Shown: positions 18,045 through 28,919, counted from the first letter of the stretch. The stretch is DNA of 64,000 nt from JAJXWB01 sp046349085 (GCA_046349085.1 JAXMDA010000010.1:20868-84867); one strand, 5' to 3'. Notes: a model not told the origin generated them from the sequence alone. Program-made: numbers and translations.

Positions 18045-19223
18045 TTGAACGACCGCGCGGTTCTCGAGGCTGCATCCGGCGCGCCGCTCGCGCCGTCGCT
18101 CGAACACCGCGGCTGGCTGCGGCTCACGCCGGTCAATCGCCGCCGTCTCGACAATTTCCGACGCAACAAGAGAGGCTACGTCTCCTTCTGGGTCTTCCTG
18201 GCGCTGTTCGTCGTCTCGCTGTTTGCCGAATTCATCGCCAACGACAAGCCGGTCGTCGTCTCCTACAAGGGCGAGCTGCTCTTTCCCGTCCTTGTCGACT
18301 ATCCGGAAGACAAGTTCGGCGGGTTCCTCGCCATGACCGACTATCGCGATCCCTTCATTCAGAAGGAGATCGACGCGCACGGCTGGGCGATCTGGCCGCC
18401 GATCCGCTATTCTTATTCCACGCACAATCTCGACCTTCCCTCGCCTGCGCCTTCGCCGCCGACCTGGGCCCTGTCGAAGGAAGTGTGCGAGAAGGCAGGC
18501 GCGCGCGCCGCAGGGCCCGACAAGCCTAACCGAGGTTGTTCGGGCATCGAGTGGAACTGGCTGGGGACGGACGATCAGGGCCGCGATGTCGTGGCGCGCC
18601 TGCTCTACGGTTTCCGAATCTCCATTCTGTTCGGGCTCACGCTCGCCATCGTCTCCTCGATCATCGGCGTCACCGCCGGCGCAATTCAGGGTTATTTCGG
18701 CGGCCTCATCGATCTCGTCTTCCAGCGCTTCATCGAGATCTGGTCTTCGCTGCCGCATCTCTATCTGCTGATCATCGTCTCCTCGATCATCACGCCGAGC
18801 TTCTTCGTCCTGCTATTCATCCTGCTGATGTTCTCGTGGGTGTCGCTCGTGCACGTCGTGCGCGCGGAATTTCTGCGTGCGCGCAATTTCGAATATGTGA
18901 ACGCCGCGCGCGCTCTCGGTCTCTCGAACGCCAAGATCATGGTCAAGCACGTCCTGCCCAACGCCATGGTGGCGACGCTGACCTTCCTGCCCTTCGTGCT
19001 CAACTCCTCGATCACCACGCTCACGTCGCTGGATTTTCTCGGCTTCGGACTGCCGCCGGGCTCGCCGTCGCTCGGCGAATTGCTGTTGCAGGGCAAGTCG
19101 AACCTGAATGCGCCCTGGCTCGGCATCACCGGCTTCATCGTCATCGCCTTCATGCTGTCGCTGCTCGTCTTCATCGGCGAGGCGGTCCGCGACGCCTTCG
19201 ATCCGAGGAAGGCGTTCAAATGA
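18045..19223 (+). CDS. yejE: Peptide ABC importer permease YejE
   Basis: A 392-residue permease of the DppC/OppC type, partner of YejB. It has one N-terminal membrane helix, a long periplasmic segment (about 60-180, with IEWNWLGTDDQGRDV), then five helices with the EAA-like loop FEYVNAARALGLSN. The start is a TTG directly after the yejB stop; GGGAGGT lies five bases before it, which makes this start convincing. It overlaps yejF by four bases. Confidence 0.92.
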   Translation: MNDRAVLEAASGAPLAPSLEHRGWLRLTPVNRRRLDNFRRNKRGYVSFWVFLALFVVSLFAEFIANDKPVVVSYKGELLFPVLVDYPEDKFGGFLAMTDYRDPFIQKEIDAHGWAIWPPIRYSYSTHNLDLPSPAPSPPTWALSKEVCEKAGARAAGPDKPNRGCSGIEWNWLGTDDQGRDVVARLLYGFRISILFGLTLAIVSSIIGVTAGAIQGYFGGLIDLVFQRFIEIWSSLPHLYLLIIVSSIITPSFFVLLFILLMFSWVSLVHVVRAEFLRARNFEYVNAARALGLSNAKIMVKHVLPNAMVATLTFLPFVLNSSITTLTSLDFLGFGLPPGSPSLGELLLQGKSNLNAPWLGITGFIVIAFMLSLLVFIGEAVRDAFDPRKAFK

Positions 19224-20851
19224 CCGACAGGCCTCTTCTCGACGTCCGCGATCTCTCCATCGCCTTCGGCTCGGGGGCGAAGGAATCGCTGGTTGTCGAC
19301 CGCGTCTCCTTCACGCTCGAGGCGGGCCGCACGCTGGCGCTCGTCGGCGAATCCGGCTCGGGCAAATCGATCACGGCGCTGTCCATCGTGCGCCTTCTCG
19401 CGCCGACGGCGCGCCACCCGTCCGGCGAAATCCTCTTCGACGGCAAGGACCTTTTGCGCTCCACGCAGGAGCACATGCGCGACGTGCGCGGCGCGGAAAT
19501 CTCCATGGTCTTCCAGGAGCCGATGACCTCGCTCAATCCGCTGCACACGATCGAAAAGCAGGTCGCCGAAATCATCACGCAGCATGGCGCGGTCGACAGG
19601 GCGGACCTGCGCGCGCATGTGATCGAGGATCTCAAGGAAGTCGGCATTCGCGATCCCGAGGGACGGCTCGGCGCCTATCCGCACCAGCTTTCCGGCGGCC
19701 AGCGCCAGCGTGTCATGATCGCCATGGCGCTCGCCAATTGCCCGAAGCTGTTTATCGCGGACGAGCCGACCACCGCGCTCGACGTGACCGTGCAGGCCCA
19801 GATCCTCAGTCTCCTGCGCGATCTGCAGCAGCGTCGCAACATGGCGATGCTGTTCATCACGCACGACCTCGGCATCGTGCGCAAGATCGCCGACGACGTC
19901 TGCGTGATGCAGAAGGGCCGCATCGTCGAGGCCGGGTCCGTCGACGAAGTCTTTCGCGCGCCGCGTCACGCCTACACGCGCGCGCTGCTCGCCGCAGAGC
20001 CGAAGGGCGCGCCGCCCCGGGCCGACCTGACGGCGAAGAAGCTGATCGAGGCAAAGGACCTGCGCGTGTGGTTTCCGATCCGCGCGGGCTTCATGCGCAA
20101 GACGGTGGGACACATCAAGGCGGTCGACGGCGTCACCTGCGAAGTGCGCGAAGGCCAGACGCTCGGCGTCGTCGGCGAATCCGGGTCGGGCAAGACGACG
20201 CTCGGCCTCGCCATGCTGCGCCTCATCCGCTCGGAAGGGCCCATCGTCTTTCTCGGGCGCCGCATCGACGGCTTCAAGGCCAGGGACATGCGGCCGCTCC
20301 GCCGCGACATGCAGATCGTCTTTCAGGATCCCTACGGCTCGCTCTCGCCGCGCCTGTCGGTCGCGGAAATCGTGGAGGAAGGCCTGACCGTCCAGAAGAG
20401 CGACCTCACCTATCGCGAACGTCGCGAGATCGTCGCGCGCGCGCTGGCCGACACCGGCCTCGACCCCGCGGCGATGGACCGCTATCCGCACGAATTCTCG
20501 GGCGGCCAGCGCCAGCGCATCGCCATTGCGCGCGCCATCGCGCTCGAGCCGAAATTCGTTCTGCTCGACGAGCCGACGTCGGCCCTCGACATGTCCGTGC
20601 AGGCTCAGATCGTCGATCTCCTGCGCGACCTGCAACGCAGACGCGGCCTCGCCTACATGTTCATCAGCCACGACCTCAAGGTCGTGAAGGCGCTGGCGAC
20701 CGATCTCATCGTCATGCGTCACGGCCAGGTGGTGGAGCAGGGGCCAGCGGCCGATATCTTCGCCGCGCCCAAGTCGGACTATACTCAGAAGCTGTTCGCC
20801 GCGGCCTTCCGCATCGAAACCGTGGCCGCGGATCAGGCGGCCGCCAAGTAA
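19220..20851 (+). CDS. yejF: Peptide ABC importer ATPase YejF (two cassettes)
   Basis: A 543-residue ATPase with two complete nucleotide-binding domains, as expected for YejF. Domain 1 has GESGSGKSI, LSGGQRQR and ADEPTTALD; domain 2 has GESGSGKTT, FSGGQRQR and LDEPTSALD. It energises uptake through YejBE. ATG 19220 overlaps the yejE stop (ATGA), and its own TAA shares one base with the deoB start. The longer frame open upstream is the shadow of yejE. Confidence 0.95.
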   Translation: MTDRPLLDVRDLSIAFGSGAKESLVVDRVSFTLEAGRTLALVGESGSGKSITALSIVRLLAPTARHPSGEILFDGKDLLRSTQEHMRDVRGAEISMVFQEPMTSLNPLHTIEKQVAEIITQHGAVDRADLRAHVIEDLKEVGIRDPEGRLGAYPHQLSGGQRQRVMIAMALANCPKLFIADEPTTALDVTVQAQILSLLRDLQQRRNMAMLFITHDLGIVRKIADDVCVMQKGRIVEAGSVDEVFRAPRHAYTRALLAAEPKGAPPRADLTAKKLIEAKDLRVWFPIRAGFMRKTVGHIKAVDGVTCEVREGQTLGVVGESGSGKTTLGLAMLRLIRSEGPIVFLGRRIDGFKARDMRPLRRDMQIVFQDPYGSLSPRLSVAEIVEEGLTVQKSDLTYRERREIVARALADTGLDPAAMDRYPHEFSGGQRQRIAIARAIALEPKFVLLDEPTSALDMSVQAQIVDLLRDLQRRRGLAYMFISHDLKVVKALATDLIVMRHGQVVEQGPAADIFAAPKSDYTQKLFAAAFRIETVAADQAAAK

Positions 20852-22083
20852 TGGCCCGCGCCATCTTGCTCGTTCTGGATTCGCTGGGCTGCGGCGGCGC
20901 GCCCGACGCCGCCGATTTCGGCGACGAAGGCGCCGATACGCTCGGCCATATCGCGCAGGCCTGCGCGCGCGGCGCGGCCGACGGCGATGGCCTGCGCAAG
21001 GGCTTGCTGCACGTTCCCAATCTCGACGCGCTCGGCCTCGGCCGCGCGTGCGAAACATCGACCGGCGCTCTGCCGCCGGGCCTTTCGCGCAATGTCGCGC
21101 CGCACGCCATTCACGGCTGCGCGCAGGAAATATCCTTCGGCAAGGACACGCCGTCGGGCCATTGGGAGATGGCCGGCGCGCCGCTGCCCTGGCGCCTCGG
21201 CCATTTTCCCGACACGCGACCGTGCTTTCCGCCGGAACTCGTGCAGGAGCTTGTCGACACGGCGAAACTGCCCGGCATTCTCGGCGACCGCCATGCGCCC
21301 GGCATCGCCCTCATCGAGGAACTCGGCGAAGAACATCTGAAGACCGGCAAGCCCATCGTCTATACGTCGGCGGATTCCGTTCTCCAGATCGCGGCGCACG
21401 AAGAGGCCTTCGGGCTCGAGCGGCTCTACGAGACCTGCCGCATCGCGCGAAGAATTGCAGATCGCTGGAACGTTGGCCGAGTCATCGCCCGGCCGTTCGT
21501 CGGAACGACTCGCGCGAACTTTGCGCGCACGCCGAACCGCAAGGACTTCGCCATTCCTCCGCCGCCGGGCAATCTGCTCGATCGCGCGGAAGAAGCCGGC
21601 CGCGCGGCGCTGTCGTTCGGCAAGATCGGCGACATTTTCCGTCATCGCGCCACCGGCTGCGAGATCAAGGGCCGCGACAACGGGGAGCTTCTCGATGCGC
21701 TGATATCGGAATGGCCGATCATGCCCGACGGCGGACTGGCTCTCGTCAATCTCGTCGACTTCGACACCGACCACGGCCATCGCCGCGACGTCGCCGGCTA
21801 TGCGCGCGCTCTCGAGGCCTTCGACGCGCGCCTGCCCACGCTGCTCGCCACTTTGCGCGCCGACGACATGCTGCTGATTTCCGCCGATCACGGCAACGAT
21901 CCGACCTGGCGCGGCACGGACCATACGCGCGAAAACGCGCCTGTCGTCGGCCTGGTCGCGGGGCGGCGCGGCGCCGACGTCGGCCGTCGCGCGAGCTTCG
22001 CCGACATCGGGCAGACCATCGCGCGCCACCTGGGGCTGCGGCCCGTCGCAAAGGGCGAAGCCTTCGCGCTTCCACAGTCCTGA
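20851..22083 (+). CDS. deoB: Phosphopentomutase
   Basis: A 410-residue alkaline-phosphatase-superfamily enzyme that interconverts (deoxy)ribose 1-phosphate and 5-phosphate in nucleoside salvage. Metal-binding and catalytic stretches are visible: LLVLDSLGCGGAPDA at the N terminus, then GKDTPSGHWE with the phospho-acceptor Thr, and DFDTDHGHRRD and SADHGNDPTWRGTDHTRE near the C terminus. ATG 20851 shares its first base with the yejF stop. The placement at the end of a peptide importer operon is unusual, since deoB normally sits with other nucleoside genes. Confidence 0.95.
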   Translation: MARAILLVLDSLGCGGAPDAADFGDEGADTLGHIAQACARGAADGDGLRKGLLHVPNLDALGLGRACETSTGALPPGLSRNVAPHAIHGCAQEISFGKDTPSGHWEMAGAPLPWRLGHFPDTRPCFPPELVQELVDTAKLPGILGDRHAPGIALIEELGEEHLKTGKPIVYTSADSVLQIAAHEEAFGLERLYETCRIARRIADRWNVGRVIARPFVGTTRANFARTPNRKDFAIPPPPGNLLDRAEEAGRAALSFGKIGDIFRHRATGCEIKGRDNGELLDALISEWPIMPDGGLALVNLVDFDTDHGHRRDVAGYARALEAFDARLPTLLATLRADDMLLISADHGNDPTWRGTDHTRENAPVVGLVAGRRGADVGRRASFADIGQTIARHLGLRPVAKGEAFALPQS

Positions 22084-22094
22084 CGCTGCACGGC

Positions 22095-22859
22095 CTATGC
22101 GACGCGCCGGCGATCCGCGGCCGTCTTGCGGGCGCGTGCAATCTCGCGCAGGCGGCGATCATAGGCCGCGTCGCATGCGGCCTTCGCGCGCGCGATCAGC
22201 GCTGCGCCGTCGGCGCCCTGTATCGGATAGATGGCCGTGCCGGCGTCCTGCACGATGGGCGCGCCGCGCATCGCCTCGAGGCGCATGTTGCGCATGGCGC
22301 GTTCGATGCGGCGCGCGACGTCGAGCAGGGCCTGACGCTCCTTGAGCAGCACGACGCACACGAGGAAGCGGCCGCGATCGATGCGTTCGATCCGGTCGGA
22401 ATCGCGTAGCACGATCTGCAACATGCCCGCGACGAAATCCATGGCCGCCTCGGCGGCGGCGACGCCCTGCGTGCGCGCGATCTCGCGATAGGCGTCCAGA
22501 TTGTAATAGATGACGCCGACCGTGCAGTCGTATTCGTTGGACGCTTCGATTGCGTCGTCGAGGCGCTCGGCAAGCGGCTTGGCGCCGGCCTCAAGCGCCA
22601 GCGGGTTGCCGGACAGCGTGCGCGGCGCGGGCGGCGGGGGCGCATAGACAGCCTCGCCTGGATTGACCACGGCGCCGCTCGACCGAATGAGAGCGACAAG
22701 GCCGATGATGAAGCCGGCCGCGCCGAGCGCGCGCAGAACCCGCACGATGGTTTCGTGCTCGGGGTTGCTCGAGATCATCATCGGCAGCACGACGCCGAAG
22801 CCGGCGAGCGCGCACCACATGAACCAGGATTTGAGGTCGAGCGTCCTCATGACGGTCAT
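22095..22859 (-). CDS. Membrane protein with degenerate GGDEF domain
   Basis: A 254-residue protein with two N-terminal membrane helices (about 12-30 and 40-60), a proline-rich linker, and a GGDEF-like domain (about 95-245). The diguanylate cyclase signature is replaced: the alignment position reads RIDRGRFLVCVV instead of RLGGDEFxxxL, so c-di-GMP synthesis is not expected. The upstream IYYNLDAYREI and downstream DAGTAIYPIQGADGAALIARAKAA still follow the GGDEF fold. It may be a structural, GTP-binding or signalling relic domain. It is divergent from the URC1-like gene and convergent with deoB. Confidence 0.75.
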   Translation of the reverse strand: MTVMRTLDLKSWFMWCALAGFGVVLPMMISSNPEHETIVRVLRALGAAGFIIGLVALIRSSGAVVNPGEAVYAPPPPAPRTLSGNPLALEAGAKPLAERLDDAIEASNEYDCTVGVIYYNLDAYREIARTQGVAAAEAAMDFVAGMLQIVLRDSDRIERIDRGRFLVCVVLLKERQALLDVARRIERAMRNMRLEAMRGAPIVQDAGTAIYPIQGADGAALIARAKAACDAAYDRRLREIARARKTAADRRRVA

Positions 22860-23064
22860 TCCCCGGTCGAGTTGTCGTCCGACCAGTGAAGCGCCGGCTC
22901 GTAAACGGACGGTTCACGACGCTGGAAAGAATTTATTCGTTAATGGAAATTAGGCTCGATCCAGCGGGCGGCGGCCATATTTGCCGTCTGGCTGTTGCCG
23001 CGCGGCAACGCATTCCGATGCGCGGGCGCCATATCCGGCGCGCAGCGCGCGTGGGGAGGTTGTT

Positions 23065-24323
<1,259 letters not shown>

Positions 24324-24324
<1 letters not shown>

Positions 24325-25547
24325 TGCGCGACGAAGACGCCGGCGCGGCGCGCGCGCTTCTGTCGGCGCGCGCGGTGCGCGCGCGTGCGTTGCAGATGCT
24401 GGAGCTATGCGACGAGGATCGCCTCGCGCACTGGCGCCTCGACCGCACAAGATTGCCTGACGTCGTCGACTTCACGCTCGGCGTGATGCGCGACAATTAT
24501 CCCGGCCTCGACATTCCCTTTCACGCGCGCTGGCGGCATTTTTCCGCCGGCGGGCGCGATCGCTGGGGCGCGCTCGCCGCGCGCGCGCGCTGGAAGGACG
24601 GGGCCGCCCGCGCGCGCGCGGAATTCGACCTTGCGATCGTCAGCGTGCTGCTCGACGCGGGCGCGGGCGCAGGATGGCGCTATCGCGAGGGGGACGGAAC
24701 GGTCTCCTCGCGCTCCGAAGGCTTGGCCATCGCCAGCCTCGACATGTTCGCGGCCGGTCTTTTCTCTGCGCGGAAGGACGATCCGCTGCGCGCGGATGCG
24801 GAGCGGCTGGCGGCAATCACGGCGCGGGACCTGGCGACCGGGTTTCAGGTCCACTGCGACAATCCGCTCGTCGGTCTCGCCGGCCGCGTCGATCTGCTCA
24901 ACCGGCTGGGCCGCGCGTGCCTGGCGGCGCCGGAGGCGTTTGCGCGCGAAGACAGCGCGCGGCCGGGCGGGCTGTTCGACGCGCTCGCGGGGCGGCGTCG
25001 CAAGGCGGAGGAAATCCTCTCCGCCGTTCTCACGCATCTCGGCCCGATCTGGCCGTCGCGCCTCGCGATCGCCGGCGTTCCGCTCGGCGACGCCTGGCGC
25101 CACCCGCAGGTCCGCGCCGACGACGCCACGGACGGCGTCATCCCTTTCCACAAACTGTCGCAATGGCTGTCCTATTCGCTGATCGAACCCTTGCAGCGCG
25201 CGGGCGTGGAGGTTGCCGACATCGACGGCCTCACCGGCCTGCCCGAATATCGCAATGGCGGTTTGCTGGTGGATTTGGGCGCGCTGGTTCCGAAGGACGC
25301 GGAGAATGCGCGCAGGCCGCAGACGGTCGATTCCGAATTCGTCGTCGAATGGCGCGCGCTGACCGTCGCCTTGCTGGACGAGATCGCCGCGCTCGTGCGT
25401 GAAGAACTGAAGATGAGCGCCGACGCGCTGCCGCTGGCGAAAGTGCTCGAAGGCGGCACATGGGCCGCCGGCCGCCGCATCGCGGCGCAAAAGCGCGCGG
25501 ACGGCGCGCCGCCGCTCGATATCGTCAGCGATGGCACGGTGTTCTAG
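24324..25547 (+). CDS. DUF1688 / URC4-like protein of uracil catabolism
   Basis: A 407-residue protein of the DUF1688 family, whose yeast member Urc4 is required for growth on uracil as nitrogen source; its exact reaction is not established to my knowledge. Recognisable parts are the N-terminal LLSARAVRARALQMLEL, FHARWRHFSAGG, RSEGLAIASLDMF, and the C-terminal VIPFHKLSQWLSYSL, followed by GLTGLPEYRNGGLLVDLG. No membrane segment is visible. The ATG shares one base with the preceding TGA, indicating coupled translation. A palindromic repeat separates it from upp. Confidence 0.87.
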
Positions 25548-25560
25548 CGGCTCCAGCGCC

Positions 25561-25687
25561 GTCATGCCCGGGCTTGTCCCGGGCATCCACGCCGTTCCGC
25601 GATGAGAGCGTTCGGCGCCCGTCTGCAATCCTGCCGTCGTCTTGGCGCCGGCGCCGCGTGGATGGCCGGGACAAGCCCGGCCATGAC
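25561..25687. repeat. Palindromic intergenic repeat, family A variant
   Basis: Imperfect palindrome with ends GTCATGCCCGGG and CCCGGCCATGAC. The inner pairs are GGGCTTGTCCCGGGCATCCACG and its approximate complement near 25657-25680. It lies inside the probable urc-upp transcript. Confidence 0.8.
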
Positions 25688-25722
25688 GGCTAACATTTCG
25701 AGATTGCAGGAGACCGAATCGA

Positions 25723-26352
25723 ATGGAAGGCGTGCATGTCATCGGCCACCCGCTCGTGCAGCACAAACTCACGCTGATGCGTGAGCAGGGGCGCTCGACC
25801 AAGGGCTTCCGGCAGTTGCTCAACGAGATCGGCATTCTGCTGTGCTACGAGGTGACGCGCGACCTGCCGCTCGAGGACATCGAGATCGAGACGCCGCTGA
25901 CGAGGATGAAGGCGCCGGTTCTGGCCGGCAAGAAACTCGTCTTCGCCCCCATTCTTCGCGCCGGCGTCGGCTTCCTCGACGGAATGCTCGAACTCGTGCC
26001 CTCCGCGCGCGTCGCGCATATCGGGCTCTATCGCGATCCCAAGACGCTGGTCGCCGTCGAATATTACTTCAAGGCGCCGCACGACATCGACGAGCGGCTC
26101 GTCGTGGTGATGGACCCGATGCTCGCCACCGCCAATTCCGCGACCGCGGCCATCGAGCGCGTCAAGGAACGCGGCGCAAGGGACATCCGCTTCGTCTGCC
26201 TGCTCGCCGCCCCGGAGGGCGTCGCGAAACTGCGCGCCGAGCATCCCGACGTCGAAATCTGGACGGCGGCGATAGACAGCCATCTCAACGATCACGGCTA
26301 CATCGTGCCGGGACTGGGAGACGCGGGCGACCGGATGTACGGAACGAAGTAG
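25723..26352 (+). CDS. upp: Uracil phosphoribosyltransferase
   Basis: A 209-residue enzyme that makes UMP from uracil and PRPP. The PRPP loop VVMDPMLATANSA (about 127-139) and the C-terminal uracil site GYIVPGLGDAGDR are intact. In the URC pathway uracil is first converted by this enzyme (Fur1 in yeast), which explains its place after the URC1-like and URC4-like genes. It is followed 22 bases later by a RidA gene on the same strand. Start ATG 25723. Confidence 0.96.
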   Translation: MEGVHVIGHPLVQHKLTLMREQGRSTKGFRQLLNEIGILLCYEVTRDLPLEDIEIETPLTRMKAPVLAGKKLVFAPILRAGVGFLDGMLELVPSARVAHIGLYRDPKTLVAVEYYFKAPHDIDERLVVVMDPMLATANSATAAIERVKERGARDIRFVCLLAAPEGVAKLRAEHPDVEIWTAAIDSHLNDHGYIVPGLGDAGDRMYGTK

Positions 26353-26374
26353 GGGACGAAAGAAGGAGGCGACC

Positions 26375-26776
26375 ATGAGCACGATCGACCGTCTCAGCCC
26401 GCAGGGGCTGCAGATCAATCCGGCCTATTCGCATGTCGTCGTCGCCTCCGGCGCGCGTACGGTCTACGTCTCCGGCCAGGTCGCGCTCGACGAGAACGGC
26501 GCGCTGGTCGGCGCGGGCGATCTCGGCGCCCAGACGACGCAGGTCATGCGCAATCTCGGACGCGCGCTCGAAGCGGCCGGCGCAGGTTTCGCCGATGTCG
26601 TGAAAATCACCACCTATGTCGTCGGCTACAGGCCCGAGCATCGCGCCGTCATCGGCGCTGCGCGCGGGCCGTTCTTTCCGGCGGGCCAGCCGCCGGCGAG
26701 CACGCTCGTCGGCATCGAGGCGCTGGCGGCGCCGGGCTGGCTGATCGAGATCGAGGCGATTGCGGTCGTCGATTGA
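26375..26776 (+). CDS. RidA/YjgF family protein
   Basis: A 133-residue member of the Rid family, which hydrolyses reactive enamines and imines to keto compounds. VKITTYVVGYRPEHRAVI and the C-terminal ASTLVGIEALAAPGWLIEIEAIA are typical. AAGGAGG lies five bases before ATG 26375. Its position after upp suggests a role in the uracil cluster, comparable to RutC, a Rid-family protein of the unrelated Rut pathway. That parallel is inference. It is convergent with the hydratase-like gene, 6 bases apart. Confidence 0.88.
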   Translation: MSTIDRLSPQGLQINPAYSHVVVASGARTVYVSGQVALDENGALVGAGDLGAQTTQVMRNLGRALEAAGAGFADVVKITTYVVGYRPEHRAVIGAARGPFFPAGQPPASTLVGIEALAAPGWLIEIEAIAVVD

Positions 26777-26782
26777 GGAACC

Positions 26783-27571
26783 TCAGCCGATCGTCGCTTC
26801 CACCTTCCCCAGCGGCCCGAAATCCGCCACCGCGCGCTTGCCGTCGCCGGCGTAGGGGACCGGCGGGATCGCCGTGCCGGTCGTGATGAGGTCGCCGGCC
26901 TTCAATCCGCGTCCGAGCTTGGCCAGCGCATTGGCGAGCCAGGCGGTCGCGCCGAACGGGCCGCCGTCGACATTCGCGCCCTTGCCGGTCGCCTTCGTCT
27001 CGCCGTCGAGAGAGAAGGTCACCGTCGCCGCATCGAGATCGACGCCGGCGACGTCGCTCGTCATCGGTCCCTGAATCCAGTTCGCGCAGCCAGCGAAATC
27101 CGCGATCAAGGAATGCGCGCCGTGCGGCGGCGCCATGGGAATGAAGCCGCCAACCATTTCGATCGCGCAGCCCACGCGCCTCGTCGCCGCGCGCACGGCG
27201 GCGGCGTCCACGGGTCCCTTTGTCGTGTCGAGATCGGCGCCGAGCTCCAGCACGAATTCGGCTTCGTAGGCGCGGTAGAGGCCGGGCCGCGCCGGCAGGT
27301 TCGCGGGCGAAGCGACGGTCATCTGCCGGTAGAGCCGGCCGAGGAACTGGTCGTCCAGCTTGAAATTCGCCCGCGCGCCGGCATTGGTGGCGCCGATCTT
27401 CCATCCGATCGGCGCAAAGCCTTTTTCCGCGACGAGGATGCGTTCCGCTTCAAATTGAAGGGCGTAGGCGCTCGCCAGACCGGCCGGGGGCGCGGGCAGG
27501 TCGGCTTTGCCTGCGGCCTCGCGCAGCGCGATCAGCTTGCGGGCGTTGGCGTCGAGATCGGTCTGGCTCAC
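26783..27571 (-). CDS. 2-keto-4-pentenoate hydratase / fumarylacetoacetate hydrolase-fold protein
   Basis: A 262-residue protein of the FAH/MhpD superfamily. Landmarks are GWKIGATNAGARANF, the metal-binding YEAEFVLELGADLD and GAHSLIADFAGC, and the C-terminal DLITTGTAIPPVPYAGD. Members hydrate 2-hydroxypenta-2,4-dienoate in meta-cleavage pathways or decarboxylate oxo-dicarboxylates. No other aromatic-ring genes are nearby, so the substrate is unknown. It is transcribed toward ridA and away from the radical SAM gene. Confidence 0.82.
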   Translation of the reverse strand: MSQTDLDANARKLIALREAAGKADLPAPPAGLASAYALQFEAERILVAEKGFAPIGWKIGATNAGARANFKLDDQFLGRLYRQMTVASPANLPARPGLYRAYEAEFVLELGADLDTTKGPVDAAAVRAATRRVGCAIEMVGGFIPMAPPHGAHSLIADFAGCANWIQGPMTSDVAGVDLDAATVTFSLDGETKATGKGANVDGGPFGATAWLANALAKLGRGLKAGDLITTGTAIPPVPYAGDGKRAVADFGPLGKVEATIG

Positions 27572-27649
27572 GTGCGTTTCCTCCGTTGACCGCTCTTAAC
27601 GCCGATTCCCGCAGCGCGCGAGGCCTTGCGGCGCGTCGATTCTGCGCTA

Positions 27650-27664
27650 GAACAAAAGAAGAAC
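27650..27664 (+). promoter_or_regulatory. LexA (SOS) box, alphaproteobacterial type
   Basis: GAAC at 27650-27653, seven bases, then GAAC at 27661-27664. The direct repeat GAAC-N7-GAAC (GTTC-N7-GTTC on the other strand) is the established LexA operator of alphaproteobacteria. It lies 19 bases before the ATG of the radical SAM gene, where LexA binding would block transcription of this DNA repair pair. Confidence 0.75.
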
Positions 27665-27683
27665 ATTTATCTGGAGGCTGGAC

Positions 27684-28919
27684 ATGGCGAAGCTCTCGGT
27701 CGCCGAAAAACTTTCGATCCTGGCGGACGCCGCCAAATACGACGCCTCCTGCGCTTCGTCCGGCGGCGGCAAGCGAGACTCGCTGGGCGGGAAGGGCGTC
27801 GGCTCGGTCACGGGGGCGGGCGTCTGCCATGCCTTCGCGCCGGATGGCCGCTGCATCTCGCTCCTGAAAATCTTGATGACCAATTCCTGCATGTTCGACT
27901 GCGCCTATTGCATCAATCGCGTGTCGTCGAACGTGCCGCGCGCGCGCTTCACGGTAAAGGAAATCGTCGCCCTCACGCTCGACTTCTACAAGCGCAACTA
28001 CATCGAGGGGCTGTTTCTTTCGTCCGGCATTATCGGCTCGCCCGACTATACGATGGAGACGCTCGCGCGCGTCGCGCGCGCCTTGCGCGAGCAGCACGAT
28101 TTTCGCGGCTACATCCATCTCAAGACAATTCCCGACGCCGATCCCGCGCTGGTCGAGGAAGCGGGCCGCTACGCCGACCGCCTGTCGATCAACGTCGAAC
28201 TGCCAAGCGAGCCGAGCCTCCGGGAATTTGCGCCGCAGAAGCGGATGCCGGCCATCCGGCGCGCCATGGCGGGTCTGCGCCAGCGGATCGAGGAGGCGGG
28301 CGACGAGCGCAGGAAGTTTCGGTCGGCGCCCGCCTTCGCGCCCGCCGGCCAGTCGACGCAGATGATCGTCGGCGCGGACAAGTCGAGCGACGTCGACATT
28401 CTGAAGTCGAGCGCGACGCTTTATGCGAGCTATGGCCTCAGGCGGGTCTATTATTCGGCCTTCTCGCCCATTCCCGATTCCTCCGCGGCGCTGCCGAGCG
28501 CGCCGCCGCCGCTGACGCGCGAGCACCGGCTCTATCAGGCCGACTGGCTGCTGCGCTTCTACGATTTTTCGCTCGACGAAGTCGCGTCGAGCGCCAGAGG
28601 CGGAATGCTCGATCAGGCCATCGATCCCAAGCTCGCCTGGGCGCTCGCCCACCCCGAAAACTTCCCGCTCGACGTCAACCGTGCGCCGCGCGAAATGCTT
28701 CTGCGCGTGCCGGGGCTGGGCGTGCGCGCCGTCGATCGCATCGTTGCGGCGCGCCGTCACGCGGCGATCCGGCTCGTCGATCTCGACCGTCTTACGCGCT
28801 CGGCGCGCAGGGTTCGCCCGTTCGTCGTGACCGCCGACTGGCGCCCGAGCGGCGCGCTCGACCCCGCCGCTCTCAGGCCGCGCGAAAAAGCGCGGCAGCT
28901 CGACCTGTTCGCGGCATGA
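27684..28919 (+). CDS. Putative DNA modification/repair radical SAM protein
   Basis: A 411-residue radical SAM enzyme. The cluster motif is C-x3-C-x2-C in NSCMFDCAYCINR (about 67-79). The C-terminal part contains a helix-hairpin-helix-like DNA-binding segment (LLRVPGLGVRAVDRIVAARR). This family is known mainly because its gene sits next to a uracil-DNA-glycosylase-domain gene, as here, and its reaction is undetermined. GGAGG lies about ten bases before ATG 27684, and an SOS box lies just upstream. The stop overlaps the next start by four bases, so the two proteins are made together. Confidence 0.9.
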   Translation: MAKLSVAEKLSILADAAKYDASCASSGGGKRDSLGGKGVGSVTGAGVCHAFAPDGRCISLLKILMTNSCMFDCAYCINRVSSNVPRARFTVKEIVALTLDFYKRNYIEGLFLSSGIIGSPDYTMETLARVARALREQHDFRGYIHLKTIPDADPALVEEAGRYADRLSINVELPSEPSLREFAPQKRMPAIRRAMAGLRQRIEEAGDERRKFRSAPAFAPAGQSTQMIVGADKSSDVDILKSSATLYASYGLRRVYYSAFSPIPDSSAALPSAPPPLTREHRLYQADWLLRFYDFSLDEVASSARGGMLDQAIDPKLAWALAHPENFPLDVNRAPREMLLRVPGLGVRAVDRIVAARRHAAIRLVDLDRLTRSARRVRPFVVTADWRPSGALDPAALRPREKARQLDLFAA

